NCBI GenBank assembly: GCA_937895695.1
Contig: CALBLM010000342.1
Coordinates: 1-11,517, forward strand
Length of the DNA stretch: 11,517 bases
DNA from: an uncultured Megasphaera sp.
GTDB lineage: Bacteria > Bacillota > Negativicutes > Veillonellales > Megasphaeraceae
Reading direction: 5' to 3'
The position numbers and the translations under genes were made by a program. Of the stretch, positions 6,238 through 11,517 are shown piece by piece. Numbering within the stretch: the stretch's first letter is position 1; every line of letters begins with the position of its first letter. The notes beneath the pieces are model-generated. The model saw only the letters and a list, made by a program, of their open reading frames with translations, did no database searches and had not been told where the DNA came from.

Positions 6238-7086
6238 TTAATGTTTAACCCATTTTTGGCGGTATTCACCGGGGGTCATGCCAAAACTTTTGCGAAACAC
6301 ATTTTGGAAATAATTAGAATTATTATAGCCGACACTGACGGCAATACGGGTAATACTTAAATCCGTATTGATCAGTAAATTTTGTGCTTCGCCAATACGG
6401 CGCAGAATGACGTACTGCATAGGAGAAAAGCCGACATCGTGTTTAAAACAATGCGATAAATAATAGGCATTGACGCCGGCATACGCTGCAATATCAGGAA
6501 GACGAAGGTTTTCTTTATAATGGTGATCAATGTATTGGATTACTTTTTGCGTCAATGGGGAATGTGTGTTTTGGTGCAGTACGGCATTGGCGTCAATAAT
6601 CAGCTTGATTTTGGCAATCAGAGCCGTTGTCAGGGATACGATAAATTCGCTTGCATAGTTATTTTTGCCATTGTTTTCGATGAGCTGGAATAGATGAAGC
6701 ACGTCATCAAAGGAATCTTTGCAGCTGACGACAGGGCTGTAGGTATCGGATATAATGGTATTCTTTTCCAAATGAGTTAATTTTACATTGCTGACAGCCA
6801 GGCAGTATGTACAGAGGTGATTGCCGCTGCCACCAAATTCATCATGGACCACATTGCTGTTGTATAAAATTAAATCGCCCTTTTTGGCGGTATAACGTTT
6901 TTGATTGATAATATAAATACCGGCCCCTTCATATACAAATAAAATTTCGACCAGATTTTCGTGTGCATGCATCGTGCGGGGCAGATGAGAATTATCAGCA
7001 CCGACATTGCAAAAATATTCCGGCTTTGGCGTGTACCCTTTGGTGAAGATTGGATGATATTCATTTTTAAAGAAATATTGCAGCAT
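6238..7086 (-). CDS. AraC-family transcriptional regulator (AraC-1)
   Basis: Cytoplasmic DNA-binding regulator of 282 residues. The N-terminal half (about 20-100) is a cupin-like sensor domain with the metal/ligand-type motif MHAHENLVEILFVYEG (39-54) and KKGDLILYNSNVVHDE (68-83). The C-terminal ~100 residues hold two helix-turn-helix units: DIAAYAGVNAYYLSHCFK (198-215) and ITRIAVSVGYNNSNYFQNVF (245-264), ending in the family tail GMTPGEYRQKW. The DNA-binding half shares about 59 of 95 residues (my manual count) with the second AraC at 8487-9347, and the recognition helices are nearly the same. It lies downstream of iolG-2 but is separated from it by a terminator, and has its own candidate promoter with a palindrome. 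The ligand is unknown; an inositol or the GPH substrate are candidates. Confidence 0.93.
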   Translation of the reverse strand: MLQYFFKNEYHPIFTKGYTPKPEYFCNVGADNSHLPRTMHAHENLVEILFVYEGAGIYIINQKRYTAKKGDLILYNSNVVHDEFGGSGNHLCTYCLAVSNVKLTHLEKNTIISDTYSPVVSCKDSFDDVLHLFQLIENNGKNNYASEFIVSLTTALIAKIKLIIDANAVLHQNTHSPLTQKVIQYIDHHYKENLRLPDIAAYAGVNAYYLSHCFKHDVGFSPMQYVILRRIGEAQNLLINTDLSITRIAVSVGYNNSNYFQNVFRKSFGMTPGEYRQKWVKH

Positions 7087-7113
7087 GATAGATACCTTGT
7101 ACTTTCCGATTTA

Positions 7114-7159
7114 TAGTAATGATTACTAATAGCATACATGAAAAAAATGAATATAGCAA
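7114..7159 (-). promoter_or_regulatory. Candidate promoter of AraC-1 with a palindrome at the start site
   Basis: On the minus strand TTGCTA (7159 to 7154) and TATGCT (7136 to 7131) are spaced by 17 bp, each matching four of six consensus bases. The perfect 15-bp odd palindrome TAGTAATGATTACTA (7114-7128) falls where transcription would start, about 28 bp upstream of the gene. This layout suits autorepression. Promoter quality is moderate; the palindrome is certain. Confidence 0.5.
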
Positions 7160-7178
7160 GAAAGATATTTGCATACGC

Positions 7179-7210
7179 AAAAAGAGCCGGGAGAGAGACC
7201 GGCTCTTTTT
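7179..7210. terminator. Intrinsic terminator after iolG-2 (works on both strands)
   Basis: AAAAAGAGCCGG (7179-7190) pairs perfectly with CCGGCTCTTTTT (7199-7210) around the loop GAGAGAGA. It lies 67 bp past the stop of the minus-strand dehydrogenase gene and separates it from AraC-1. A-tract and T-tract make it usable in both directions. Confidence 0.92.
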
Positions 7211-7212
7211 AG

Positions 7213-7232
7213 TTTGCAGCTGCAAAGCTGCA
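7213..7232. repeat. Overlapping palindromes TTTGCAGCTGCAAA and TGCAGCT/AGCTGCA
   Basis: Positions 7213-7226 form the perfect 14-bp palindrome TTTGCAGCTGCAAA. Positions 7215-7221 (TGCAGCT) also pair with 7226-7232 (AGCTGCA) around GCAA, giving an alternative hairpin just upstream, in the minus-strand transcript, of the terminator. It may be a 3'-end stabilising structure of the dehydrogenase mRNA; function is not known. Confidence 0.5.
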
Positions 7233-7276
7233 GGAGAAGAAAAGGAGTATGTATTATAAAAAGAGAAGATACAAAA

Positions 7277-8302
7277 TTAGAGGTTGTATTCTTTGCGAAT
7301 TTCGTCGATTTTAACCGGACGATGTTCAGCAACGGATTTTTTAGCAGCCAAGCCGATGAGAACCGGAGCTAAACCGTCGTTTGCATTTACCGGTGTCGCT
7401 GTATCGTTTACGATAGCTTCTACGAAAGAATCAATTTCGGAAGCATAGGCAGCCATGTAACGTTCGAGGAAGAAGAACATCGGTTTTTCTGCTATGACGC
7501 CGTCTTTGCCGCTGAATACAGCATTGGAATCGGAATCATTGGAAATAGCGATGCAGCCTTCTGTGCCGAATACTTCAGCTCGTTGGTCATAGCCATAGCA
7601 AGCAGCACGGCAGTTGTCGATAACAGCTGTTGCGCCATTGTCGAGTTTTAATGTAATTACAGCAGTGTCGATGTCGCCAGCTTTGCCGATTTCCGGATCT
7701 ACAGTGACAGAACCTTCAGCATATACTTCTTCAACTTCTGCGCCGGAGAGGTAACGAACCATATCGAAATCATGGATGGTCATATCGAGGAAAATACCGC
7801 CAGATACTTTTACATAGTCGATCGAAGGAGGTTCCGGGTCGCGAGAGGTAATTTTGATAATCTGTTGTTTGCCAACTTTTCCGGCTGCCACTGCGTCATG
7901 GATAGCTTTGAAGTTGTGGTCGAAACGACGGTTGAAGCCAACTTGGTATTTTTTACCGGCTTTTTCAACAACAGCGAGAACTTCTTTAATTTTTTCTACG
8001 TCGTGGTCGATTGGTTTTTCACAGAATACGTGTTTGCCAGCCTGAAGAGCTTCGATGGAAATTTTGGAGTGCTGGTCTGTAGAAGCGCAAATCAAAACAG
8101 CTTCGATAGCCGGATCTTCCAAGATTTTTTTGTAGTCTGTGTAAGCTTCTTGGATGCCCAAGGACTGAGCCCAAGCTTTTGTATTGTCATTGAGGAACGG
8201 ATCGGCAATTGCTTTTACTTGTGCATTTTTTACAAATTTGGAAATACTTTCGCCATGTACACGACCGATACGGCCTGCACCGATGATACCAACGTTAATC
8301 AT
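7277..8302 (-). CDS. iolG: Inositol 2-dehydrogenase, rhizobial-type (second IolG)
   Basis: Second Gfo/Idh/MocA oxidoreductase, 341 residues, NAD-dependent, expected to oxidise myo-inositol to scyllo-inosose. Rossmann motif GAGRIG at residues 8-13 in the phrase VGIIGAGRIGRVHGESI; catalytic Lys96 in FCEKPIDHD; Asp173 and His177 in FLDMTIHDFDMVRYL. GFNRRFDHNF, ITSRDPEPPSIDYVKVSGGI and ACYGYDQRAEVFGTEG match the IolG group I recall from Sinorhizobium and relatives rather than the Bacillus group represented by 1916-2929. The start is preceded by AAAGGTGG at about 10 bp. It stands alone between two AraC genes, with its own extended -10 promoter and terminator. It could instead prefer scyllo-inositol or another cyclitol. 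Family is certain; isomer preference is not. Confidence 0.88.
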   Translation of the reverse strand: MINVGIIGAGRIGRVHGESISKFVKNAQVKAIADPFLNDNTKAWAQSLGIQEAYTDYKKILEDPAIEAVLICASTDQHSKISIEALQAGKHVFCEKPIDHDVEKIKEVLAVVEKAGKKYQVGFNRRFDHNFKAIHDAVAAGKVGKQQIIKITSRDPEPPSIDYVKVSGGIFLDMTIHDFDMVRYLSGAEVEEVYAEGSVTVDPEIGKAGDIDTAVITLKLDNGATAVIDNCRAACYGYDQRAEVFGTEGCIAISNDSDSNAVFSGKDGVIAEKPMFFFLERYMAAYASEIDSFVEAIVNDTATPVNANDGLAPVLIGLAAKKSVAEHRPVKIDEIRKEYNL

Positions 8303-8390
8303 TGTGTAATATCCACCTTTCTGTGTTACTCGTTATTTTTTGTAAAAATTAAGATAATAAGTTGAACATATATTGGTTATCTTTGTACAT

Positions 8391-8399
8391 ATTATAACA
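8391..8399 (-). promoter_or_regulatory. Extended -10 promoter of the second iolG
   Basis: On the minus strand TGTTATAAT (8399 to 8391) is a perfect extended -10, about 90 bp upstream of the ATG, leaving a leader of roughly 80 bases. No good -35 is present. Upstream, at 8434-8455, T8-G-A7-G6 tracts lie where an AT-rich UP element would sit. There is no clear terminator between AraC-2 and this promoter, so some read-through into iolG is possible. Confidence 0.6.
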
Positions 8400-8433
8400 C
8401 AATGAGACTACAGTAACATCAAAAATATTGCTG

Positions 8434-8455
8434 TTTTTTTTGAAAAAAAGGGGGG
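8434..8455. repeat. Adjacent homopolymer tracts T8-G-A7-G6
   Basis: Eight T (8434-8441), one G, seven A (8443-8449) and six G (8450-8455) lie in series between AraC-2 and the iolG-2 promoter. The A/T part could be an UP element. Such tracts are also prone to slippage in replication and in sequencing. Confidence 0.6.
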
Positions 8456-8486
8456 TATTTACGGCTATTTTTAGCAGAGTATATAA

Positions 8487-9347
8487 TTATTTGCTTTTCC
8501 AGGCTTTACGATATTTTCCCGGCGGCATGCCGACGATATTGTTGAATACGCTTTGAAAATAGTTAGAATTGTTCCAGCCGCAGCGCATGGCGATTTCCGT
8601 TACGGTCAAGTCCGTGGACAGTAGCATATTTTGGGCTTCACCGATACGACGATGGGTTACGTATTGCATCGGTGAGTATCCGATGGTCTTTTTAAACGTA
8701 TGTGATAAATAATACGTATTCATGTGTAGCGCTTCGGCGATTTGTGGCAATTTTAAATTTTCTAAATAATGCTCATCAATATATTCTTTTATTTGTAATC
8801 CTAAATTATATGATTTTGCTTTAGCGTAATCCTTCGATTCATGAATGAGTTTGTGCAGCATAAATAAAAAACTATATACTAGATGATTGGCTGTTTGTGC
8901 TTCGTGCGGTGAAGCCGATAAGGGAGCCAACTCTAGCAAAATCATGCCGTACGATGTCATCATGGATTGGTATGTCTTGGTATGCAGAATGGGATAGGCT
9001 TCATTATCGATGAGTTGATACGGAGAGAGCCCTTTAAAATGAAGATTTTTGATATCCAGTCCAATGATTTTATAAGACTGGTTTTTTTGTGCTGTTGCTG
9101 TGCCGTGCAGTGTACCGGCATTGATGCAGGCAATATCGCCGGCATGCAATGTATATTTTTCGTGTCCTACAGTACATATACAAGATCCTTCTAATACAAA
9201 TAATATACTGGCACAGTCTTCGTGGCTGTGCAGACTACGAAAAATAGGCGCACTATTTTCTGTGAACATATTCACTAATGCCAGACGGGGCAGCGTATTT
9301 TCTTTAAAAATAGTATACGTTGAATCAGTAAATAAATATTGCGGCAT
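8487..9347 (-). CDS. AraC-family transcriptional regulator (AraC-2)
   Basis: Cytoplasmic AraC-type regulator, 286 residues, paralogue of AraC-1. The cupin-like sensor part covers about 20-100 with SLHSHEDCASILFVLEG (38-54) and HAGDIACINAGTLHG (68-82). The two helix-turn-helix units are QIAEALHMNTYYLSHTFK (202-219) and VTEIAMRCGWNNSNYFQSVF (249-268); the tail is GMPPGKYRKAW. The sensor half is much less like AraC-1 than the DNA-binding half, suggesting different ligands acting on similar sites. It is divergent from the organophosphate antiporter operon, which it most likely controls, and lies directly upstream of iolG-2, which it may also control or be co-transcribed with. The start has only a G-rich stretch (GGGGG, about 8 bp upstream) as ribosome site, so translation may be modest. 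Confidence 0.93.
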   Translation of the reverse strand: MPQYLFTDSTYTIFKENTLPRLALVNMFTENSAPIFRSLHSHEDCASILFVLEGSCICTVGHEKYTLHAGDIACINAGTLHGTATAQKNQSYKIIGLDIKNLHFKGLSPYQLIDNEAYPILHTKTYQSMMTSYGMILLELAPLSASPHEAQTANHLVYSFLFMLHKLIHESKDYAKAKSYNLGLQIKEYIDEHYLENLKLPQIAEALHMNTYYLSHTFKKTIGYSPMQYVTHRRIGEAQNMLLSTDLTVTEIAMRCGWNNSNYFQSVFNNIVGMPPGKYRKAWKSK

Positions 9348-9424
9348 GAATAAAAACCCCCAGAAATAGGTGAAAATTAAGCATGTATGATGCGAAAAAA
9401 CAAGATTTTAGAGAAAGCCCTAGA

Positions 9425-9433
9425 AGTATAACA
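9425..9433 (-). promoter_or_regulatory. Extended -10 promoter of AraC-2
   Basis: On the minus strand TGTTATACT (9433 to 9425) matches an extended -10 with one change in the hexamer, about 78 bp upstream of the start at 9347. It follows the same TG-n-hexamer design as the promoters of the YczE-like gene and iolG-2. Confidence 0.5.
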
Positions 9434-9609
9434 ATATTTCAAAGGCAAAATGCGTGAAAAACAACTACAATAAGTACATAAAGAGTTCGTTTTGAGTAAG
9501 TTTTAAAACATTCACCGTAAAACATCACACATATAGGGGTAAATTCAATTTTGTTAACGTAATTTTACCTTTCTATATTAGCAAATAAAGAGTTAAAACT
9601 CCATAACAT

Positions 9610-9646
9610 AACCATATTTATGGTTGAATGGTATAGGGGAACCATT
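9610..9646. promoter_or_regulatory. Operator-like cluster of ACCAT/ATGGT half-sites
   Basis: AACCATA (9610-9616) and TATGGTT (9619-9625) form a 16-bp palindrome with a two-base centre. AATGGT (9627-9632) and ACCATT (9641-9646) form a second inverted pair 8 bp apart. The two ACCAT elements are also direct repeats 30 bp apart, close to three helical turns, and further CCAT copies start at 9601 and 9713. The cluster covers the -35 and spacer of the candidate promoter, so a bound regulator would act on it directly. Confidence 0.6.
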
Positions 9647-9653
9647 TTATATT
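9624..9653 (+). promoter_or_regulatory. Candidate sigma-70 promoter of the organophosphate antiporter operon
   Basis: TTGAAT (9624-9629) and TATATT (9648-9653) are spaced by 18 bp; they match four and five of six consensus bases. Initiation near 9660 would give a leader of about 88 bases containing the TGAGGA/TCCTCA dyad. Confidence 0.5.
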
Positions 9654-9667
9654 ACAAAAAGATATTG

Positions 9668-9692
9668 TGAGGATATACTTATATACTCCTCA
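9668..9692 (+). promoter_or_regulatory. TGAGGA/TCCTCA inverted repeat in the antiporter leader
   Basis: TGAGGA (9668-9673) and TCCTCA (9687-9692) are reverse complements with a 13-base spacer that itself contains TATA steps on both sides. It can be a leader hairpin or a protein site just downstream of the promoter. Nothing in it identifies a known riboswitch. Confidence 0.35.
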
Positions 9693-9733
9693 TCATATAT
9701 AAATTTCAATCTACCATATTATTACAATACAAA

Positions 9734-9739
9734 AAGGAG
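9734..9739 (+). promoter_or_regulatory. Ribosome binding site that places the antiporter start at 9749
   Basis: AAGGAG ends 9 bp before the ATG at 9749. The longer frame starts at TTG 9743, only 3 bp from the site, which is too close, so the ATG is preferred. Confidence 0.8.
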
Positions 9740-9748
9740 CGATTGATT

Positions 9749-11101
9749 ATGTTGAAATGGTTTTTGACAGGTGCGGATAAACCCCGTATTCAGGATCAAA
9801 GCAAAATCAAACAGATGTATCACAGTGCGCGGATGCAGTCTGTTACGGCCATGATTTTAGGTTATGGCATGTATTATGTTATGCGTATGACTCTCGGCGT
9901 TGCGAAAAAGCCAATGATTGAAGCAGGCTTTACACCGACGCAGCTGGGTGCTATCGGGGCAGCGATGCTGATTGCCATTGCTGTTGGCAAATGTGCTAAT
10001 GGATTTATTGCCGATTATTGTAACATTAAAAAAATCGTACCGCTTGGTTTGTTAGGTGCAGCTATTGTCAATACGATTTTAGGGTTTACCGATCAGTACT
10101 GGGTCTTCTTAGTTCTGTGGTTTATTAATGGCTGCTTCCAGTCCATGGGATCAGCGCCCTGCATCGTATCGTTGTCTCAATGGTTCTCTAAGAGTCAGCT
10201 GGCGACGTATTACGGCGTATTCAGTATTGCCCATTACGTTGGTGAAGGGGCGACGTACTTAGGCACGGCCATGATTATTGTTGCCTTTGGATGGCATGCG
10301 GCATTCTTTGTACCGGGCGTTGCCTGCATCGTACTAGCATTTATTATGTATCGCTTTATGTATGACCGTCCTGAAACATATGGCCTTCCTTCGGCTAACG
10401 AATTTGAAGGCGAAGCAGTACAGGAAAAAGAAGAACAGAAAGTATCGTCTAAAGAAGCACAGATGCTCGTTTTGAAAAATCCGTATGTATGGCTCTTATC
10501 TGTAGCAGCGATTTGTTTGGGTATTTCTCGTTACTCTATTTCCAGCTGGGGCGTTATCTTCCTGCAGGAAGCCAAAGGTCTTGACCTCGTGACAGCTGGT
10601 AGTATTATGGCATTGTCTCCGATTCTCGGCGGCGTAGGTTCGTTCTTATCCGGTTTTATTTCTGATAAGATTTTTAAATCTCATCATTCGATTACAACTA
10701 TTGTATTTGGTATTGTTATGCTCATCGGTATTGCCGGCGTTTGCTTTGTACCGGCTGGTGCACCGACAATGGCAGCCGCATTTGTAGCCATCTTTGGCTT
10801 TGGTCTTGGCGTTATTCTGTGCTTCGTCGGCGGTCTGTTAGCTGTTGACCTCTGCCCGAGAAAAGCAACAGGCGCAGCCATGGGCGTTATCGGCCTTACG
10901 GCATACGGTGGTGCTGCACTGCAGGATATCGTAAACGGTTTCCTCATGGATTCTGCAAAGGTTGTAACGAACGGTGTGACTGTATATCATTTCGATACGA
11001 TCATGATGTTCTGGATTGGCTCGGTTGCTATTATGACAGCCTTGATTATTCCAACATTGTGGGCAAAGAAACATAAAGAAGAAGACGAAGAAGCGGCGTA
11101 A
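9749..11101 (+). CDS. Organophosphate:phosphate antiporter (OPA family, GlpT/UhpT-like)
   Basis: Inner-membrane MFS transporter of the organophosphate:inorganic phosphate antiporter family, 450 residues, typical length, about 12 helices. Residues known in GlpT to bind the phosphate group are present at matching places: Arg46 in GMYYVMRMTLG (GlpT Arg45), His162 in SIAHYVGEG (GlpT His165) and Arg261 in GISRYSISSWG (GlpT Arg269). NGFIADYC, FGWHAAFFVPG and DRPETYGLP are OPA-type; an acidic linker (about 219-237) separates the two six-helix halves, and the tail is charged. This argues for transport of a phosphorylated compound; which one (glycerol phosphate, hexose phosphate, inositol phosphate or a phosphodiester) cannot be told. 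A UhpC-like sensor role is possible, but no two-component genes are near. It is followed 59 bp later by a phosphoesterase gene without a terminator between. Confidence 0.9.
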   Translation: MLKWFLTGADKPRIQDQSKIKQMYHSARMQSVTAMILGYGMYYVMRMTLGVAKKPMIEAGFTPTQLGAIGAAMLIAIAVGKCANGFIADYCNIKKIVPLGLLGAAIVNTILGFTDQYWVFLVLWFINGCFQSMGSAPCIVSLSQWFSKSQLATYYGVFSIAHYVGEGATYLGTAMIIVAFGWHAAFFVPGVACIVLAFIMYRFMYDRPETYGLPSANEFEGEAVQEKEEQKVSSKEAQMLVLKNPYVWLLSVAAICLGISRYSISSWGVIFLQEAKGLDLVTAGSIMALSPILGGVGSFLSGFISDKIFKSHHSITTIVFGIVMLIGIAGVCFVPAGAPTMAAAFVAIFGFGLGVILCFVGGLLAVDLCPRKATGAAMGVIGLTAYGGAALQDIVNGFLMDSAKVVTNGVTVYHFDTIMMFWIGSVAIMTALIIPTLWAKKHKEEDEEAA

Positions 11102-11148
11102 ATCATTCGCTGCCTGCTCAGGACAGTGTGCTGCATCTCTTCGCGTGT

Positions 11149-11153
11149 GGAGG
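11149..11153 (+). promoter_or_regulatory. Ribosome binding site of the phosphoesterase gene
   Basis: GGAGG lies 7 bp before ATG 11161 and supports that start for a gene cut by the window edge. Confidence 0.8.
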
Positions 11154-11160
11154 AAAACAA

Positions 11161-11517
11161 ATGAACACAAAGAAGCAAATTTTGAATGGCCCCTATTTGT
11201 TAGGCCTGACAGCTTCACATGTTACCCTTGCTTGGGAAGCAGCTGAAGAAAGTTCTTTCTCAGTTGTTTATGGAAGGGGACAAGCGAAACAAGAAAAAAT
11301 CGTTCCCTCGTATCAGAGAGAATTGCCTTGCCGGGAGTATCCCCATGGCTGTTGTTTATATACAGCTGATATACCGGCTTTAGATGCAGGCACTGTATAT
11401 GAGTATGCCATTTGCGAAGGATCGAATCTGTTGATTTCCGACAGATTCGAAACTCTTCCAGCACATCCGGAAAAAGTTAAAATGGTTACCATTTCTGACT
11501 CCCATCTGTTTCATACG
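11161..11517 (+). CDS. FN3-plus-metallophosphoesterase (purple acid phosphatase-like), 3' partial
   Basis: First 119 residues of a calcineurin-like metallophosphoesterase; the 3' part is outside the window. Residues 7-100 form a beta-rich purple-acid-phosphatase N-terminal/fibronectin-III-like domain: ILNGPYLLGLTASHVTLAW, then ALDAGTVYEYAI and the strand FETLP. The catalytic domain begins with VKMVTISDSHL, where Asp113-x-His115 is the first metal-binding motif of the superfamily. There is no signal peptide or lipobox, so the protein should be cytoplasmic, whereas many FN3-linked relatives are secreted. Directly downstream of an organophosphate antiporter, it could cleave the imported phosphate ester or diester inside the cell. 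Substrate is unknown. Remaining motifs (GDxxD, GNHD/E, two His) lie beyond the window, so activity cannot be judged. Confidence 0.82.
   Translation, partial: MNTKKQILNGPYLLGLTASHVTLAWEAAEESSFSVVYGRGQAKQEKIVPSYQRELPCREYPHGCCLYTADIPALDAGTVYEYAICEGSNLLISDRFETLPAHPEKVKMVTISDSHLFHT

Larger units (their letters stand above)
9348..9748. other. Divergent intergenic control region, no gene
   Basis: About 400 bp of AT-rich DNA between AraC-2 (-) and the OPA antiporter (+). No coding sequence is supported. It contains the AraC-2 promoter (9425-9433), a GGTAAA/TTTACC dyad (9538-9569) around GTTAAC, a cluster of CCAT/ATGG half-sites (9602-9646, one more at 9713), a candidate sigma-70 promoter for the antiporter (9624-9653), and a TGAGGA/TCCTCA dyad (9668-9692) in the presumed leader. 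Confidence 0.7.

Noticed and set aside
7772..8365. Long plus-strand open frame (197 codons) opposite the second iolG
   Set aside because: It is the antisense shadow of a well-conserved dehydrogenase, has an odd Phe/Val-rich composition and no ribosome site or family resemblance.
8462..8486. Possible terminator after AraC-2
   Set aside because: Only a 4-bp stem (GCTA/TAGC) is present and it is not joined to the U-tract, so no terminator is called.
9743..9748. TTG start at 9743 for the OPA antiporter
   Set aside because: Only 3 bp from AAGGAG, too close; ATG 9749 fits.

Overview
The window reads as a carbohydrate/polyol-uptake region of a low-to-medium GC bacterium of the Bacillota, plausibly a gut or rumen anaerobe and possibly a Negativicute. 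Strong purine-rich Shine-Dalgarno sites, AT-rich intergenic DNA, intrinsic terminators with U-tracts, a lactose-type PTS EIIA, and Iol proteins closest in memory to those of Bacillus support Bacillota; the genus cannot be fixed from sequence reading alone. There are twelve protein genes. No tRNA, rRNA, CRISPR array, insertion sequence or phage gene was seen.

Layout. (1) Positions 1-2929 (+): a tight inositol operon, entering from the left, made of an IolT-like sugar porter (5' end missing), a stand-alone PTS EIIA of the lactose/cellobiose type, an IolI-type inosose isomerase and a Bacillus-type IolG dehydrogenase. It closes at a bidirectional terminator. (2) 3018-3740 (-): a YczE/YitT-type membrane protein. 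(3) 3741-4128: an AT-rich divergent regulatory region with several dyads. (4) 4129-6153 (+): a GPH-family sugar:cation symporter followed by a cytidylate-kinase-like P-loop protein, ending in a perfect 28-bp hairpin. (5) 6238-9347 (-): AraC regulator, second (rhizobial-type) inositol 2-dehydrogenase, second AraC regulator. (6) 9348-9748: a divergent regulatory region with repeated CCAT/ATGG half-sites around a candidate promoter. (7) 9749-11517 (+): an organophosphate:phosphate (OPA) antiporter and the start of a cytoplasmic FN3/purple-acid-phosphatase-like metallophosphoesterase running off the right end.

How the genes may work together. The left operon can import an inositol, oxidise it at a ring carbon (IolG) and move the keto group (IolI). 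In Bacillus subtilis the IolG plus IolI pair is what funnels D-chiro-inositol into the myo-inositol pathway. The second IolG, with its own promoter, could handle myo-inositol. The ring-opening and later enzymes (IolE, IolD, IolB, IolC, IolJ, IolA) are not in the window. The right operon can exchange a phosphorylated compound for phosphate and dephosphorylate it inside the cell. Its closeness to inositol genes raises the possibility that it feeds in inositol from a phosphorylated or phosphodiester precursor; that is inference. Two AraC paralogues with nearly identical recognition helices, and a CCAT-n-ATGG dyad shared by two transporter promoters, suggest one linked regulon.
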